Assembly (NCBI RefSeq): GCF_003148685.1
Contig: NZ_QGGR01000019.1
Span: 1 to 64,000, forward strand
DNA length: 64,000 bases
Source of the DNA: Actinoplanes xinjiangensis
GTDB lineage: Bacteria; Actinomycetota; Actinomycetes; Mycobacteriales; Micromonosporaceae
Direction of reading: 5' to 3'
The position numbers were made by a program, and so were the translations under genes. How positions within the stretch are numbered: position 1 is the first letter of the stretch; the number at the start of each line of letters is the position of its first letter. Of this stretch, positions 1 through 8,766 are shown one piece after another. A model generated the notes under the pieces. The model saw only the letters and a list, made by a program, of their open reading frames with translations. It made no database searches and was not told the DNA's origin.

Positions 1-113
1 GGGACGTGAACGCGGCCCGCAACATTCTGGCCGCCGGGCTGGCGGTGACGGCCTGTGGAGCTGATGCAAGACCTCAACGGGGAACCACCTCCCGGGCGGG
101 CGATCGGCGATGA
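1..113 (+). CDS. tnpB: TnpB (IS200/IS605 OrfB) C-terminal end, partial
   Basis: Only the last 36 codons are in the window, read from base 3. They open with DVNAARNILAAG, the conserved end of TnpB where the Asp is the third RuvC catalytic acid and the Asn-Ala-Ala-Arg-Asn run follows. TnpB is the RNA-guided nuclease carried by IS200/IS605-family elements. The tail ends at a TGA at 111. The gene must extend to the left of the window, so intactness cannot be judged. Confidence 0.85.
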   Translation, partial: DVNAARNILAAGLAVTACGADARPQRGTTSRAGDRR

Positions 114-177
114 AGCAGGAACGACTCTGGGGCGACCCAGTGGAATCCCCGCCCCCTTCAGGGCGGGGAGATGTCAA
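1..177 (+). mobile_element. Right end of an IS200/IS605-type element with subterminal hairpin
   Basis: Downstream of the tnpB stop, an 8-bp hairpin (CCCCGCCC at 147-154, GGGCGGGG at 161-168, loop CCTTCA) is followed by GAGATGTCAAG. Such a subterminal hairpin after tnpB is the usual right end of these elements and is also where the guide (omega) RNA ends. Directly after it begins antisense kdpD coding sequence, so the element appears inserted in, and truncating, that gene. Confidence 0.75.
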
Positions 178-178
178 G

Positions 179-919
179 GTCACCGAGTCGCTGAAACGGC
201 AGGAACACATGGTCCCAGCGGTCCTCGGCGATGCCGGGCCCGTGGTCGATGACCCGTAGTTCGACGGTGTCGTGGTGCGCGCTGGCGGTGACCATCGGCG
301 GTTCGCCGGCCGGACTGAACCGCAGCGCGTTGGCCACGAGATTGACCAGCACCTGATTGAGCAGGCCCGGGTCGGCGTGGATGAGCGGCAGATCGTCGGG
401 GATGCGCAGATCGACGAGGCGGCCGTCCGCGCCCAGATCGTCGAGGGCGCGGGGAACGACGTCTTCAGCGCCCACCCCCACCGCGGTGACGCCGACCGCA
501 CCCGCCTGCAGCCGGCTCATGTCGAGCAGATTGCTGACCAGCCGGGTCAGTCGCTCGAGCGATTCGTCGGCGGTGGCGAGCAGGTGTGCAGCAGTGCCGT
601 CAGGGCGGGAAGTCCGAGCAGGGTGGCCGCGAACCCGGCGATGCGGCGGCCGCGGGACAGTGCCGGGGGTATCCGACGGGTGCGGCGGCCTTGCCCGGCG
701 CGTTCGTGGGTGACCAGATGCACGTCGATCGACCCGGACAGGGCGGTGGTGGTGGCGCCCACGCCCGCGGAGAACAGTTGGGCGAGCCTGCCGCGGCTGG
801 AGGCGCCGAGCACTATCTGGGTGGCGTTGACCGCGCGGGCGAAGTCGAGCAGCGCGCGCGGGATGCCGGAGCCGATCACCTGGTGGTAGCTGCCGCTGAG
901 GCTTTCGACCAGGACGCGG
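179..919 (-). pseudogene. kdpD: kdpD remnant (sensor kinase), internally deleted and IS-truncated
   Basis: From about 916 down to 620 one frame encodes the KdpD universal-stress-like segment (SGIPRALLDFARAVNATQIV, then SSRGRLAQLFSAG) and the start of a membrane segment. From about 600 down to 180 a different frame encodes the end of the dimerisation domain (ESLERLTRLVSNLLDMSRLQ) and the start of the ATPase domain (N-box NLVANALRFSPAG, G1 DHGPGIAED). KdpD normally has four TM helices, a GAF domain and the phosphorylated His between these pieces; all are missing. The N-terminal KdpD domain is absent (in-frame stop near 920) and the C-terminal G2 box is lost at the IS end. Not functional. No kdpE or kdpFABC is visible nearby. 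Confidence 0.8.
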
Positions 920-948
920 TGAGCGGCTCACCGCGGGTGGGCGTGCTT

Positions 949-974
949 CGCCGGGCCGCGGGAGCGGCCCGGCG
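949..974 (-). terminator. Terminator hairpin after the cellulase gene
   Basis: Perfect 11-bp stem CGCCGGGCCGC / GCGGCCCGGCG with a 4-nt loop, 8 nt past the stop codon of the GH12 gene; no U tract, as is common in actinomycetes. Confidence 0.7.
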
Positions 975-982
975 AGAACAGG

Positions 983-2104
983 TCACGCCCGGGTGCAGGC
1001 GGTTCCGTTGAGGGTGAACGCCGACGGTGCGGCGAACGTCCCGCCGTAGCTGCCCTGGAACCCGAACGAGGTGCTGCCACCGGCCGGGATGCTGCCGTTG
1101 TGGCTGGTGTTGCGGGCCGTGATGGCGCCGGAGGTGCCGGTCAGTGCGGTGTTCCACGAGCCGGTCACGGACTGTCCGGACGGCAGGGTGAACGCCAGCG
1201 TCCAGCCGTTGATCGCGCTGCCGCCGGTGTTGGCGACGGTCACGTTCGCGGTGTAGCCGGTGTTCCAGACGTTGGTGGCGTACGTGACCCGGCAACCAGA
1301 GCCGCCCGGAGCCGGGCTCGACGGCGGTGTGGACGGCCCGCCGCCACCACCGTTGACGCTCGCGGAGAAGCTGTTGACGCCCAGCCCGGCGCCGCCGATC
1401 CACGGCTCGAAGCCGGCCTGGATGCTGGTCAGGTACCACGAGTTCGTGATGGCACCGCGGTTCTTCACGTCGTTGATGAAGTCCAGGACGCTGAAGCTCC
1501 AGCTGCTGATCGCCGACGGCGCCACGTAGGACACGACCGCGTTGGACCCGTTGCTGCCCTGCCACACCTCCCAGGTGCGGCCGCCGATGGTGGCGCTGCC
1601 GACCCGCGAGCCGATCGGCTGGATCGAGCCCTGCCGGTTGAACCAGATCATGATCTCCTGGGCGTTGACCCCGTCCCGCTTCGGTGTGGGGTCGAGCCAG
1701 ATGTCGTACGACGCGTTGTAGGTGGCGCCGTTGACGAAGGTGTAGTTGATGCTGCTCGTGGCGCTGCTGATCGCGCTGACCTGGATCGGCAGGTTGGTGC
1801 CGGGCGAGCAGTTGGTGTAGTGGCAGCCGTAGTAGACGGCCGGGTACGACACCGGCGCGCCACTGGTGCTGCCGACGCCCTGCTGGCTGGTGATGCTGAA
1901 GCCGGTGCCGGTCACGTTGATGCACTGCTCGGCGGTGGTGCCCCAGCGGTTGTTCATCACGACGTACCGGCCGCCGATGGTGGTGGAGCCGTACTGCTCA
2001 CAGATCCGGGTGTCGGCCTGCGCTGGTCCGGCGAGGGTGAGAGCGGTGAGCCCGGCTGCGGCCGTGAGGGCGGCCGCGAGCAGGGCACGGAGGGGACGAC
2101 GCAT
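983..2104 (-). CDS. Secreted endoglucanase, GH12 catalytic domain plus CBM2
   Basis: 373 aa. Residues 1-30 form a signal peptide ending GPAQA. Residues about 31-245 are a GH12 beta-1,4-glucanase domain: NAQEIMIWFNRQG carries the likely nucleophile Glu and IQAGFEPWIGG the likely acid/base Glu. A Gly/Pro/Ser linker (about 246-272) leads to a C-terminal family-2 carbohydrate-binding module (about 273-373) with paired Cys and the WNTGYTANVTVANTG pattern. It should cleave internal bonds of cellulose outside the cell. Single-gene unit with its own terminator and a CebR-like operator 24 nt upstream of the start, so expression is expected to be relieved by cello-oligosaccharides. Confidence 0.93.
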   Translation of the reverse strand: MRRPLRALLAAALTAAAGLTALTLAGPAQADTRICEQYGSTTIGGRYVVMNNRWGTTAEQCINVTGTGFSITSQQGVGSTSGAPVSYPAVYYGCHYTNCSPGTNLPIQVSAISSATSSINYTFVNGATYNASYDIWLDPTPKRDGVNAQEIMIWFNRQGSIQPIGSRVGSATIGGRTWEVWQGSNGSNAVVSYVAPSAISSWSFSVLDFINDVKNRGAITNSWYLTSIQAGFEPWIGGAGLGVNSFSASVNGGGGGPSTPPSSPAPGGSGCRVTYATNVWNTGYTANVTVANTGGSAINGWTLAFTLPSGQSVTGSWNTALTGTSGAITARNTSHNGSIPAGGSTSFGFQGSYGGTFAAPSAFTLNGTACTRA

Positions 2105-2127
2105 GGAAAGCTCCTTCGAGGGAACGG

Positions 2128-2141
2128 TGGGAGCGCTCCCG
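2128..2141 (-). promoter_or_regulatory. CebR-type operator (cellulose utilisation repressor box)
   Basis: TGGGAGCGCTCCCG matches the CebR palindrome TGGGAGCGCTCCCA at 13 of 14 positions and lies upstream of the GH12 cellulase. Known from the Streptomyces CebR regulon; the site is seen, its use here is inferred. Confidence 0.85.
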
Positions 2142-2218
2142 GCGGACGTTACAACACATCGAAGGAGGTCGAAAGCCGAGCCGGTTCCGGAACCGCCGTC
2201 AGGCCCCGGCGGGCTGTC

Positions 2219-3070
2219 TCACATGACGGCGGCCGACCTGACGTGGTGGCGACCGATCGGCAGCATCAGCGGCTTGCCCGACACCGGATCGGTGATGACC
2301 TGACTGTCCAGACCGAACACCGTTCGCACGCACTCCTCGGTCAGCACCTCGGCGGGCTCCCCGGCCGCGTGCAGGCCACCGCCGGCCAGCGCGATCAGCT
2401 GATCGGCGTACCGGGCCGCCATGTTCAGGTCGTGCAGCACCATCACGATCGTCGTGCCGCGGGCCGCGTTCAGGTCGGTGAGCAGATCGAGGACCTCGAC
2501 CTGATGGCTGACGTCCAGGAACGTGGTCGGCTCGTCGAGCAGAAGCACGTCGGTCTGCTGGGCGAGCGCCATCGCGATCCACACCCGCTGCCGCTGCCCG
2601 CCGGACAACTCGTCCACCGAACGGTCGGCCAGGTCGGCGGTGTGGGTGGCGTCCAGCGCCGCGGCCACCGCGCGGTCGTCGGCGGCGCTCCAGCGCGACA
2701 ACAGCCGCTGGTGCGGGTTGCGGCCCCGGCCGACCAGGTCGGCCACCGTGATCCCCTCCGGGGCGATCGGCGACTGCGGCAGCAGACCCAGGGTGCGGGC
2801 CAGTTCCTTGGCCGGCATCCGGTGCACCTCGCGCCCGTCCAGCAGCACGTGCCCGGCGCGCGGTGCCAGCAGCCGCGACATCGACCGCAGCAGCGTCGAC
2901 TTGCCGCAGGCGTTGGCGCCGACGATCGCCGTGATCCGGCCCGGCGGCACCAGCAGGTCGAGCGACTCGATCACCACCCGGTCGGCGTAGCCGACGGTCA
3001 GCTTCTCGACGGCCAGCGTGTGGGTGGCGGCGGTGGTTCCCCCGGCCGTCGGCGTGTGGTCGCTTGTCAC
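2219..3070 (-). CDS. Ferric-siderophore ABC transporter, ATP-binding protein
   Basis: 283 aa, FepC/FecE-type ATPase. Walker A is GANACGKST (about residue 51), followed by Q-loop LLPQSP, signature LSGGQRQRV, Walker B VLLLDEPTT and H-loop VLHDLNMAARY. It powers import of Fe(III)-siderophore through the two FecCD permeases encoded just upstream. The GTG start overlaps the stop of the preceding permease by 4 nt (GTGA), indicating translational coupling. Last gene of the four-gene operon 6193 to 2219. Substrate siderophore cannot be told from sequence; no siderophore synthesis genes are in the window. Confidence 0.93.
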   Translation of the reverse strand: MTSDHTPTAGGTTAATHTLAVEKLTVGYADRVVIESLDLLVPPGRITAIVGANACGKSTLLRSMSRLLAPRAGHVLLDGREVHRMPAKELARTLGLLPQSPIAPEGITVADLVGRGRNPHQRLLSRWSAADDRAVAAALDATHTADLADRSVDELSGGQRQRVWIAMALAQQTDVLLLDEPTTFLDVSHQVEVLDLLTDLNAARGTTIVMVLHDLNMAARYADQLIALAGGGLHAAGEPAEVLTEECVRTVFGLDSQVITDPVSGKPLMLPIGRHHVRSAAVM

Positions 3071-4119
3071 AGGGAGCCTCCGGCGCGGTTGGTGCGGACG
3101 AGCAGAAAGATGAGGTACGGGGCACCGAGCACCCCGGTCACGACGCCCACCGGGAAGCGGGTGTCGAACGCGAACTGGCCCAGGAAGTCCGCCGCCAGCA
3201 CCAGCAGCGAACCGGTCAGCGCCGACGGCAGCAGCAGCGAGCCACCCGGACCGACCAGGCGCGCGGCGATCGGCCCGGCCAGGAACGCCACGAACGCGAT
3301 CGGCCCGGTGGCCGAGGTGGCGAACGCGATCAGCCCGACCGCCGCGATGATCGACACGAGGCGGGTACGTTCCAGCCGGGTACCGAGGGCGGCCGCGGTG
3401 TCGTCGCCGAGCTGCAGCATCGTCAGGTCACGCGAGCGCGCCAGCAGCATCGGGCCGAACACCACCAACGCCACCAGCACCGGAACCGTCTCGTCCCAGG
3501 TGGAGCCGTTGAGGCTGCCGTTGAGCCAGCGGGTCGCGGCCTGCAGATCCCACTGCCCGGCCTGATTCAGCACGTACGAGGTGGCGCTGTTCAGCATCGC
3601 CGCGATACCGATGCCGATCAGCACGAGCCGGGTGCCGGCCACCCCGTCCTTGAACGACAGCAGATAGATGACCAGTGCCACCCCGAGCGCCGCCACGATG
3701 GCGAACACCGACACCCCGGTCTCGCTCAGGTTCAACACGATGATCCCGAAGGCGGCCGCAGCGCCCGCCGCCGAGCTGATGCCGATGATGTCGGGACTGG
3801 CCAGCGGGTTGCGCAGCATGGTCTGGAAGGTGACGCCGCCCATCCCGAAGCACACGCCGGTGACCGCCGCCAGCACCGCACGGGGCAACCGCAGTTCACC
3901 GACGGTGAAGGAGGCGCCGGGCACGGTCTCACCGAGGATCACCCGCAACACGTCACCGGGCGGGTAGAAGGTCTGCCCCACCATCAGCGAGACGACGAAG
4001 ACCGCAACGACGGCCACGGCGAGCACGGCCAGTACGGTCCGGCGCCGCCGCCCCCGGCGGATCCGGCCACGGGTGACGGTTTCGAGTGTCGTGGTGCTCT
4101 CGAGGGTCGTGGTGCTCAC
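3067..4119 (-). CDS. FecCD-family siderophore permease (second subunit)
   Basis: 350 aa from a GTG start at 4119, which overlaps the upstream permease stop by 4 nt (GTGA). This coupling decides the start over longer in-frame options. About ten hydrophobic segments; family motifs include RLPRAVLAAVTG, TMLRNPLASPDIIG and the TGPIAFVAFLAGPIAARLVG segment that contacts the ATPase. It forms the inner-membrane channel as a heterodimer with the product of 4116-5159. A Thr/Glu-rich head (STTTLESTTTLETVTRG) precedes the first helix, unusual but plausible. Confidence 0.92.
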   Translation of the reverse strand: MSTTTLESTTTLETVTRGRIRRGRRRRTVLAVLAVAVVAVFVVSLMVGQTFYPPGDVLRVILGETVPGASFTVGELRLPRAVLAAVTGVCFGMGGVTFQTMLRNPLASPDIIGISSAAGAAAAFGIIVLNLSETGVSVFAIVAALGVALVIYLLSFKDGVAGTRLVLIGIGIAAMLNSATSYVLNQAGQWDLQAATRWLNGSLNGSTWDETVPVLVALVVFGPMLLARSRDLTMLQLGDDTAAALGTRLERTRLVSIIAAVGLIAFATSATGPIAFVAFLAGPIAARLVGPGGSLLLPSALTGSLLVLAADFLGQFAFDTRFPVGVVTGVLGAPYLIFLLVRTNRAGGSL

Positions 4120-5159
4120 AACTCGCGTACCTTCTGGCGGCGGACGATGTAGATGAAGAACGGGGCACCGACCAGGGCCGTGATGATGCCGGCCTCGATC
4201 TCGTCGGGCCGGTTCACCACCCGGCCGATGACGTCGGCGAGGGTCAGCAGCGCCGCCCCGGCGAGCGTGACGAACGGCAGCAGCCAGCGGTGGTCGAGCC
4301 CGACCAGCAACCGGCACATGTGCGGAACGATCAGGCCGACGAAGGCGATCGGCCCGGCGACCGCGGTGGCCGCGCCGCACAACACCACCGCGCCGAGGGC
4401 GGCGGCACCCCGGACCAGGACGACCCGTTCGCCGAGCCCGGCGGCCAGTTCGTCACCGAGGGCCAGGGAGTTCAGCGGCCGGGCGCACAGCAGGCAGACG
4501 GCCAGGCCGGCGATCAGGAACGGCAGGACGTGACCGATGCTCTCCCAGCTCGCCCCACCGACCCCGCCGACCTGCCAGGACTGGAAGTTCTCGGCGATGT
4601 CGCCGCGCGGCAGCACCACCGCCACGACCAGTGACGCCAGCGCGGCCGAGGTGGCGGCACCGGCCAGGGCGATCTTGAGTGGGGTGGCGCCGCCACGGCC
4701 CAGCGAACCGACCCCGTAGACGAAGACGGCCGACAGCGCGGCGCCGGCGATGGCGACCCAGATGTACTCGGTGGCGGTCGACAGCCCGATGGTCACCATG
4801 GCGACCGCGATCGCCAGCATCGCGCCCATGTTCACACCGAGGATGCCCGGGTCGGCCAGCGGGTTGCGGGTGACGCCCTGCATGACCGCCCCGGACAACG
4901 CCAGGGCCGCACCGACCAGCGCGGCGAGGACCGTACGCGGAATGCGTTTGACCACCGCCGCCTGGTCGAGGGTCTCGTCGGTGCCGCCGAACGCGGCGAC
5001 GATGTCGGACCAGCCGACCACCCGGGAACCGAAGGCCACCGAGGCCAGCATCACGACCACCAGGACGGCCACCACCGCCAGCAGCCAGGCCAGTCGCACC
5101 CGGGCCGGGCGTCGCAGCGCGGCGACGTCCGGCCCGGACGGAGTTTCCAGTCGTGTCAT
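4116..5159 (-). CDS. FecCD-family siderophore permease (first subunit)
   Basis: 347 aa. Polytopic permease with KRIPRTVLAALVGAALALSG, GVTRNPLADPGILG and the ATPase-docking segment AGPIAFVGLIVPHMCRLLVG. Its ATG shares one base with the TGA of the binding-protein gene (TGATG), so the two are translationally coupled. Second gene of the iron-uptake operon. Confidence 0.93.
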   Translation of the reverse strand: MTRLETPSGPDVAALRRPARVRLAWLLAVVAVLVVVMLASVAFGSRVVGWSDIVAAFGGTDETLDQAAVVKRIPRTVLAALVGAALALSGAVMQGVTRNPLADPGILGVNMGAMLAIAVAMVTIGLSTATEYIWVAIAGAALSAVFVYGVGSLGRGGATPLKIALAGAATSAALASLVVAVVLPRGDIAENFQSWQVGGVGGASWESIGHVLPFLIAGLAVCLLCARPLNSLALGDELAAGLGERVVLVRGAAALGAVVLCGAATAVAGPIAFVGLIVPHMCRLLVGLDHRWLLPFVTLAGAALLTLADVIGRVVNRPDEIEAGIITALVGAPFFIYIVRRQKVREL

Positions 5160-6193
5160 CAGAGCTTGTCGGCGGCCTTGCCGAGCAGGTCGACGTAGTC
5201 CTTGAGGACGAAGGAGACGGCCAGCGGCGTCGGGTTCGCGGCGGTGGCCACCGGGGTGCTGCCGGGCAGCGACACGAACGAGCCGCGGGCGATCGCCGGG
5301 ATCTTCGACAGCAGCGGGTCCTTCTGCAGCGTCGCCAGGGTGGTGCCCTCGGCGTCACCGTAGGTCACGATGATGTCGACGTCGCTGAGGTTCTGCACCT
5401 GCTCGGCGCTCTGCGTGAGGCTGAACTCGCTGGTGGCGGCCGACGCCTTCTCGATGCTCGCCGGGTGCTTCATGCCGAGGTCGGTGAAGAACTGGGCCCG
5501 GGTGTCGTGGGTGGTGTAGAAGCTGACCTTGCTGAGGTCGGTCGGGTCGATGTGGGTCAGGAACATCACCGACTTGCCGGCCAGCTTCGGGTAGCGGGCG
5601 GCCTCGTCCTTCATCTGCTTCTCGATGGTGGTGATCAGCTTGTCACCCTCGGCGGCCAGGCCGAGCGCCTTGCTCTCCAGCTTGATGCTGTCGCGCCACG
5701 AGGTGGCCCAGGCGGCCTTCGGGTACGCCACGACCGGCGCGATCTTGCTGAGGGTGTCGTAGTCCTGCTGGGTCAGCCCGGAGTAGGCGGCCAGGATGAC
5801 GTCGGGCTTGGTGTTGGCCACACCCTCGAAGTCGATGCCGTCGGTCTCGTCGAACAGCACCGGGGTCTGCGCGCCGAGTTCCTTGAGCTTCGCGGCGTCC
5901 CAGGGCAGCAGGCCGTCGCCGTCCTCGTCACCGAAGTTGGCCTTCGCGTAGCCGACCGGCACGATGCCGAGGGCCAGCGGCACCTCGTGGTTGGCCCAGT
6001 TGACGGTGGCGACCCGCTCGGGCTTCTTCTCGATGGTGGTGCTGCCGAACGCGTGGGTGACGGTGACCGGGAACGCCGCGGCGGCAGAGCCCGAGGTGGT
6101 GGGGGCGGTCTCGTCGGCGGAGCCGCCGCAGGCGCTCAGCGCCAGGGCGGTGGTGACGGCGACGATTCCGGCGAGGAATCGGGGTGCGCGCAT
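5159..6193 (-). CDS. Iron-siderophore substrate-binding lipoprotein
   Basis: 344 aa. Signal peptide with lipobox LSAC (Cys near residue 21) gives a membrane-anchored binding protein; the rest is a periplasmic-binding-protein type III fold (FecB/FepB-like) with ERVATVNWANHEVPLALG near the start and LPGSTPVATAANPTPLAVSF near the end. It captures Fe-siderophore and passes it to the two FecCD permeases. First gene of the operon; an iron box lies 27 nt upstream. Confidence 0.93.
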   Translation of the reverse strand: MRAPRFLAGIVAVTTALALSACGGSADETAPTTSGSAAAAFPVTVTHAFGSTTIEKKPERVATVNWANHEVPLALGIVPVGYAKANFGDEDGDGLLPWDAAKLKELGAQTPVLFDETDGIDFEGVANTKPDVILAAYSGLTQQDYDTLSKIAPVVAYPKAAWATSWRDSIKLESKALGLAAEGDKLITTIEKQMKDEAARYPKLAGKSVMFLTHIDPTDLSKVSFYTTHDTRAQFFTDLGMKHPASIEKASAATSEFSLTQSAEQVQNLSDVDIIVTYGDAEGTTLATLQKDPLLSKIPAIARGSFVSLPGSTPVATAANPTPLAVSFVLKDYVDLLGKAADKL

Positions 6194-6220
6194 GGCGAGG
6201 GAACTCCACTTCGTAGCAGG

Positions 6221-6239
6221 TAAGGCATGGCTAACCTAA
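6221..6239 (-). promoter_or_regulatory. IdeR/DmdR-type iron box
   Basis: Read on the minus strand: TTAGGTTAGCCATGCCTTA. The left half is identical to the iron-box consensus TTAGGTTAGGCTNACCTAA and the right half is partly matched (about 14 of 19). It sits just ahead of the siderophore-uptake operon, so iron-dependent repression is expected. Confidence 0.8.
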
Positions 6240-6551
6240 CAGGCGGCGAAAGCGCCTGCATGATCGACTCCCTGGTCAGCGCGATGGCATCGATGGGCGT
6301 TCGGTGTTTCGCGGCCTGACCGTCCACTTGCCAGGGTCGCCATCCGCACCGGCCGACAGGCACAGAAACCCCTCGCCGGTCTGCCGCACGGGTTTGTTAA
6401 CGCTTTTTTGACGCCCGTCAGCGGGCACGCGCTCGTCCGCCTGCCCGATCATGGGCGGGATGGATTCGACGTGGGGCCACCCACTGCCGGGGCCGACGAG
6501 CACGCGCGAACGGGCCGTACGGCACCACCGAACCACCAGAGAAAGCGAGCC
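6240..6551. other. Intergenic region, divergent promoters
   Basis: About 310 nt between the iron operon and the permease. TTGTTAACGCTTTTTTGACG at 6392-6411 is locally AT-rich and may hold a promoter for the permease. AGAGAAAGCGAGCC just before 6552 supplies its ribosome site. No riboswitch family was recognised. Confidence 0.4.
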
Positions 6552-8570
6552 ATGGGAACCACCGACGAATCCGTGCAGCCGAGGCCTGGCCACACGCCGT
6601 CCCCGTACGCGATCCCCGCTGTCGTCGACACCCCGGCCCAGCGCCGACAGCACGGCGGAACACTGGCGACGTGGCTGCTCAAGCACCAGGTCCAACCGGT
6701 CGGACCGGCCGCCGGCGAAGCACACGCCGAGCAGCACCCCTGGTGGAAGGTGATGTGCCTGACCGGCGTCGACTACTTCTCCAGCCTGGCCTACGTGCCC
6801 GCGATCGCCGCCGCGGCCGCCGGCGCCGTGTCTCCGCTGGCCACCCTCCTGATCGTGGCCCTCACCCTGCTCGGGATGCTGCCGATGTACCGGCGCGTCG
6901 CCAAGGAGAGCCCGCACGGCGCCGGGTCGGTGGCGATGCTCGAACGGCTGCTGCCGTTCTGGCGCGGCAAGATCTTCGTGCTGGTACTGCTCGGCTTCGT
7001 CGCCACCAGCTGGATCATCACGATCACCCTGTCGGCGGCCGACGCCAGCCTGCACGTGCTGGAGAACCCGCACGCCCCGCAGGTGCTGCACGGCCACGCC
7101 GTCACGCTCACCGTCATCCTGCTCCTGCTGCTGGGCGGGGTGTTCCTGCTCGGCTTCAGCGAGGCCGTCAGCGTCGCCATCCCCCTGGTCGTGGTGTTCC
7201 TCGGCCTCAACGCCGTCATCATCGCCGTCGGCATCCTCGAGATCATCACCACGCCCGGCGCCTGGTCGGCGTGGACCACGGCACTCACCGCCGGCGGTGG
7301 TGGCGCCGGGGACCTGATCGTGCCCGCTGTGCTCGCTTTCCCCCTACTGGTGCTGGGCCTGTCCGGGTTCGAGACCGGTGTCAGCATGATGCCCCTGGTC
7401 GCCGCCACCGGAAGCGACGAGCAGCAACGGCTGCGCTCGCGGATCCACAACACCCGCAGACTGCTCACCGGCGCCGCACTCATCATGAGCGTGTACCTGC
7501 TGGCCAGCAGCGTCGTCACCACCGTACTGATCCCCGCCGCCGAGTTCGCCGAAGGCGGCGACGCCAACGGACGCGCCCTGGCCTGGCTGGCCCACGAACA
7601 CCTCGGCGAGGTCTTCGGCACCGTCTACGACATCAGCACCGTACTCATCCTCTGGTTCGCCGGCGCGTCCGCGATGGCCGGCCTGGTCAACATCGTCCCC
7701 CGCTACCTGCCCGGCTACGGCATGGCCCCGGAATGGGGCCGCGCGGTCCGGCCGGTCGTCATCGTCTACACCATCATCAGCGTCGTGCTGACCATCGCCT
7801 TCGACGCCGACGTCGACGCCCAGGCCGGCGCCTACGCCACAGGCATCCTGGCCATGATGGTCTCCGGCGCGTTCGCCGTCACCGTCGCCGCCTTCCGCGC
7901 CCGTCAGCGCCTCGCCGGGACCGGCTTCGGACTGCTCACCGCGATCCTCTGCTACGCGCTCGCCGAGAACGTCATCGACAAACCCGACGGCATCACCATC
8001 TCCGCGATGTTCATCGCCGGCATCATCGTCGTCTCCCTGATCTCCCGCGTCTCACGCACCACCGAACTGCGCGCCGACCGCATCGAGTTCGACGACGACG
8101 CCCGCCGGTTCATCACCGACACCCTCGCCTACGACGGCCGGATCAACCTCATCGCCAACCGCCGCCAGGCCGGAGACGCCGCCGAGTACGCCGGCAAGGA
8201 ACGCGAACAGCGCGGCGACAACCCCGTACCGGGCACCGCCGATGTGATCTTCCTCGAGATCGACGTCGTCGACCCGTCCGCGTTCAGCGACACCCTCACC
8301 GTGCGCGGCGCCGAAGTCGACGGCCACCGGATCCTGCGCGCCGAGGCGCCCGCCGCGCCGAACGCCATCGCCGCGATCCTGCTCGCCCTGCGCGACACCA
8401 CCGGAGTACGCCCGCACTGCTACTTCGCCTGGGCCGAAGGCAGCCCGCTCATCCACATGATCCGCTACTTCCTGCTCGGCCGCGGCGACACCGCCCCCGT
8501 CGCCCGCGAGATCATCCGCGAGCACGAAACCGATCCGGCCCGCCGCCCGGGCATCCACGTCGGCGCGTGA
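6552..8570 (+). CDS. APC-superfamily amino-acid/cation permease with C-terminal soluble domain
   Basis: 672 aa. Start ATG at 6552 chosen over an upstream in-frame start because of AGAGAAAG ahead of it and because the extra 48 residues look non-coding. After a roughly 65-residue polar head, TGVDYFSSLAYVPAIAAAAA marks the first unwound helix typical of APC permeases; about 12 hydrophobic segments follow to about residue 510, then a cytoplasmic domain of about 150 residues. The length and architecture recall actinobacterial Rv2690c-like permeases. Substrate unknown. Monocistronic, with a hairpin 37 nt after the stop. Confidence 0.85.
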   Translation: MGTTDESVQPRPGHTPSPYAIPAVVDTPAQRRQHGGTLATWLLKHQVQPVGPAAGEAHAEQHPWWKVMCLTGVDYFSSLAYVPAIAAAAAGAVSPLATLLIVALTLLGMLPMYRRVAKESPHGAGSVAMLERLLPFWRGKIFVLVLLGFVATSWIITITLSAADASLHVLENPHAPQVLHGHAVTLTVILLLLLGGVFLLGFSEAVSVAIPLVVVFLGLNAVIIAVGILEIITTPGAWSAWTTALTAGGGGAGDLIVPAVLAFPLLVLGLSGFETGVSMMPLVAATGSDEQQRLRSRIHNTRRLLTGAALIMSVYLLASSVVTTVLIPAAEFAEGGDANGRALAWLAHEHLGEVFGTVYDISTVLILWFAGASAMAGLVNIVPRYLPGYGMAPEWGRAVRPVVIVYTIISVVLTIAFDADVDAQAGAYATGILAMMVSGAFAVTVAAFRARQRLAGTGFGLLTAILCYALAENVIDKPDGITISAMFIAGIIVVSLISRVSRTTELRADRIEFDDDARRFITDTLAYDGRINLIANRRQAGDAAEYAGKEREQRGDNPVPGTADVIFLEIDVVDPSAFSDTLTVRGAEVDGHRILRAEAPAAPNAIAAILLALRDTTGVRPHCYFAWAEGSPLIHMIRYFLLGRGDTAPVAREIIREHETDPARRPGIHVGA

Positions 8571-8606
8571 ACCCGGTTCAGTGCCCGTCGCACCAAGATC
8601 GGGTCA

Positions 8607-8624
8607 CGGGCGGTTCTCCGCCCG
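8607..8624 (+). terminator. Hairpin after the permease
   Basis: 7-bp stem CGGGCGG / CCGCCCG with loop TTCT, 37 nt past the stop at 8570. Confidence 0.45.
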
Positions 8625-8766
8625 CGGGATGATCGGTGCGCAGCCTGCCGAACGGCCCTCCTCCGTTCAGAGGCGCGATCCGCTGGCCCGGGGGACGCCA
8701 GGAAGTTGATCACCGCCTACCGTCGGACCCGATACGCGGACCCCGGAAGACGGCAAAGGAACGATC

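Noticed and set aside
1100..3565. Very long open frame antisense to the cellulase and ATPase genes
   Set aside because: Composition (Arg/Gly/Ala/Val with no motifs) is that of an antisense shadow in high-G+C DNA; the minus-strand genes have clear families.
6240..6420. Possible riboswitch in the long intergenic region before the APC permease
   Set aside because: Some complementary segments exist but no ydaO, cobalamin, guanidine or GEMM core could be matched, and the iron box places the minus-strand promoter too close to 6193 for a long leader.
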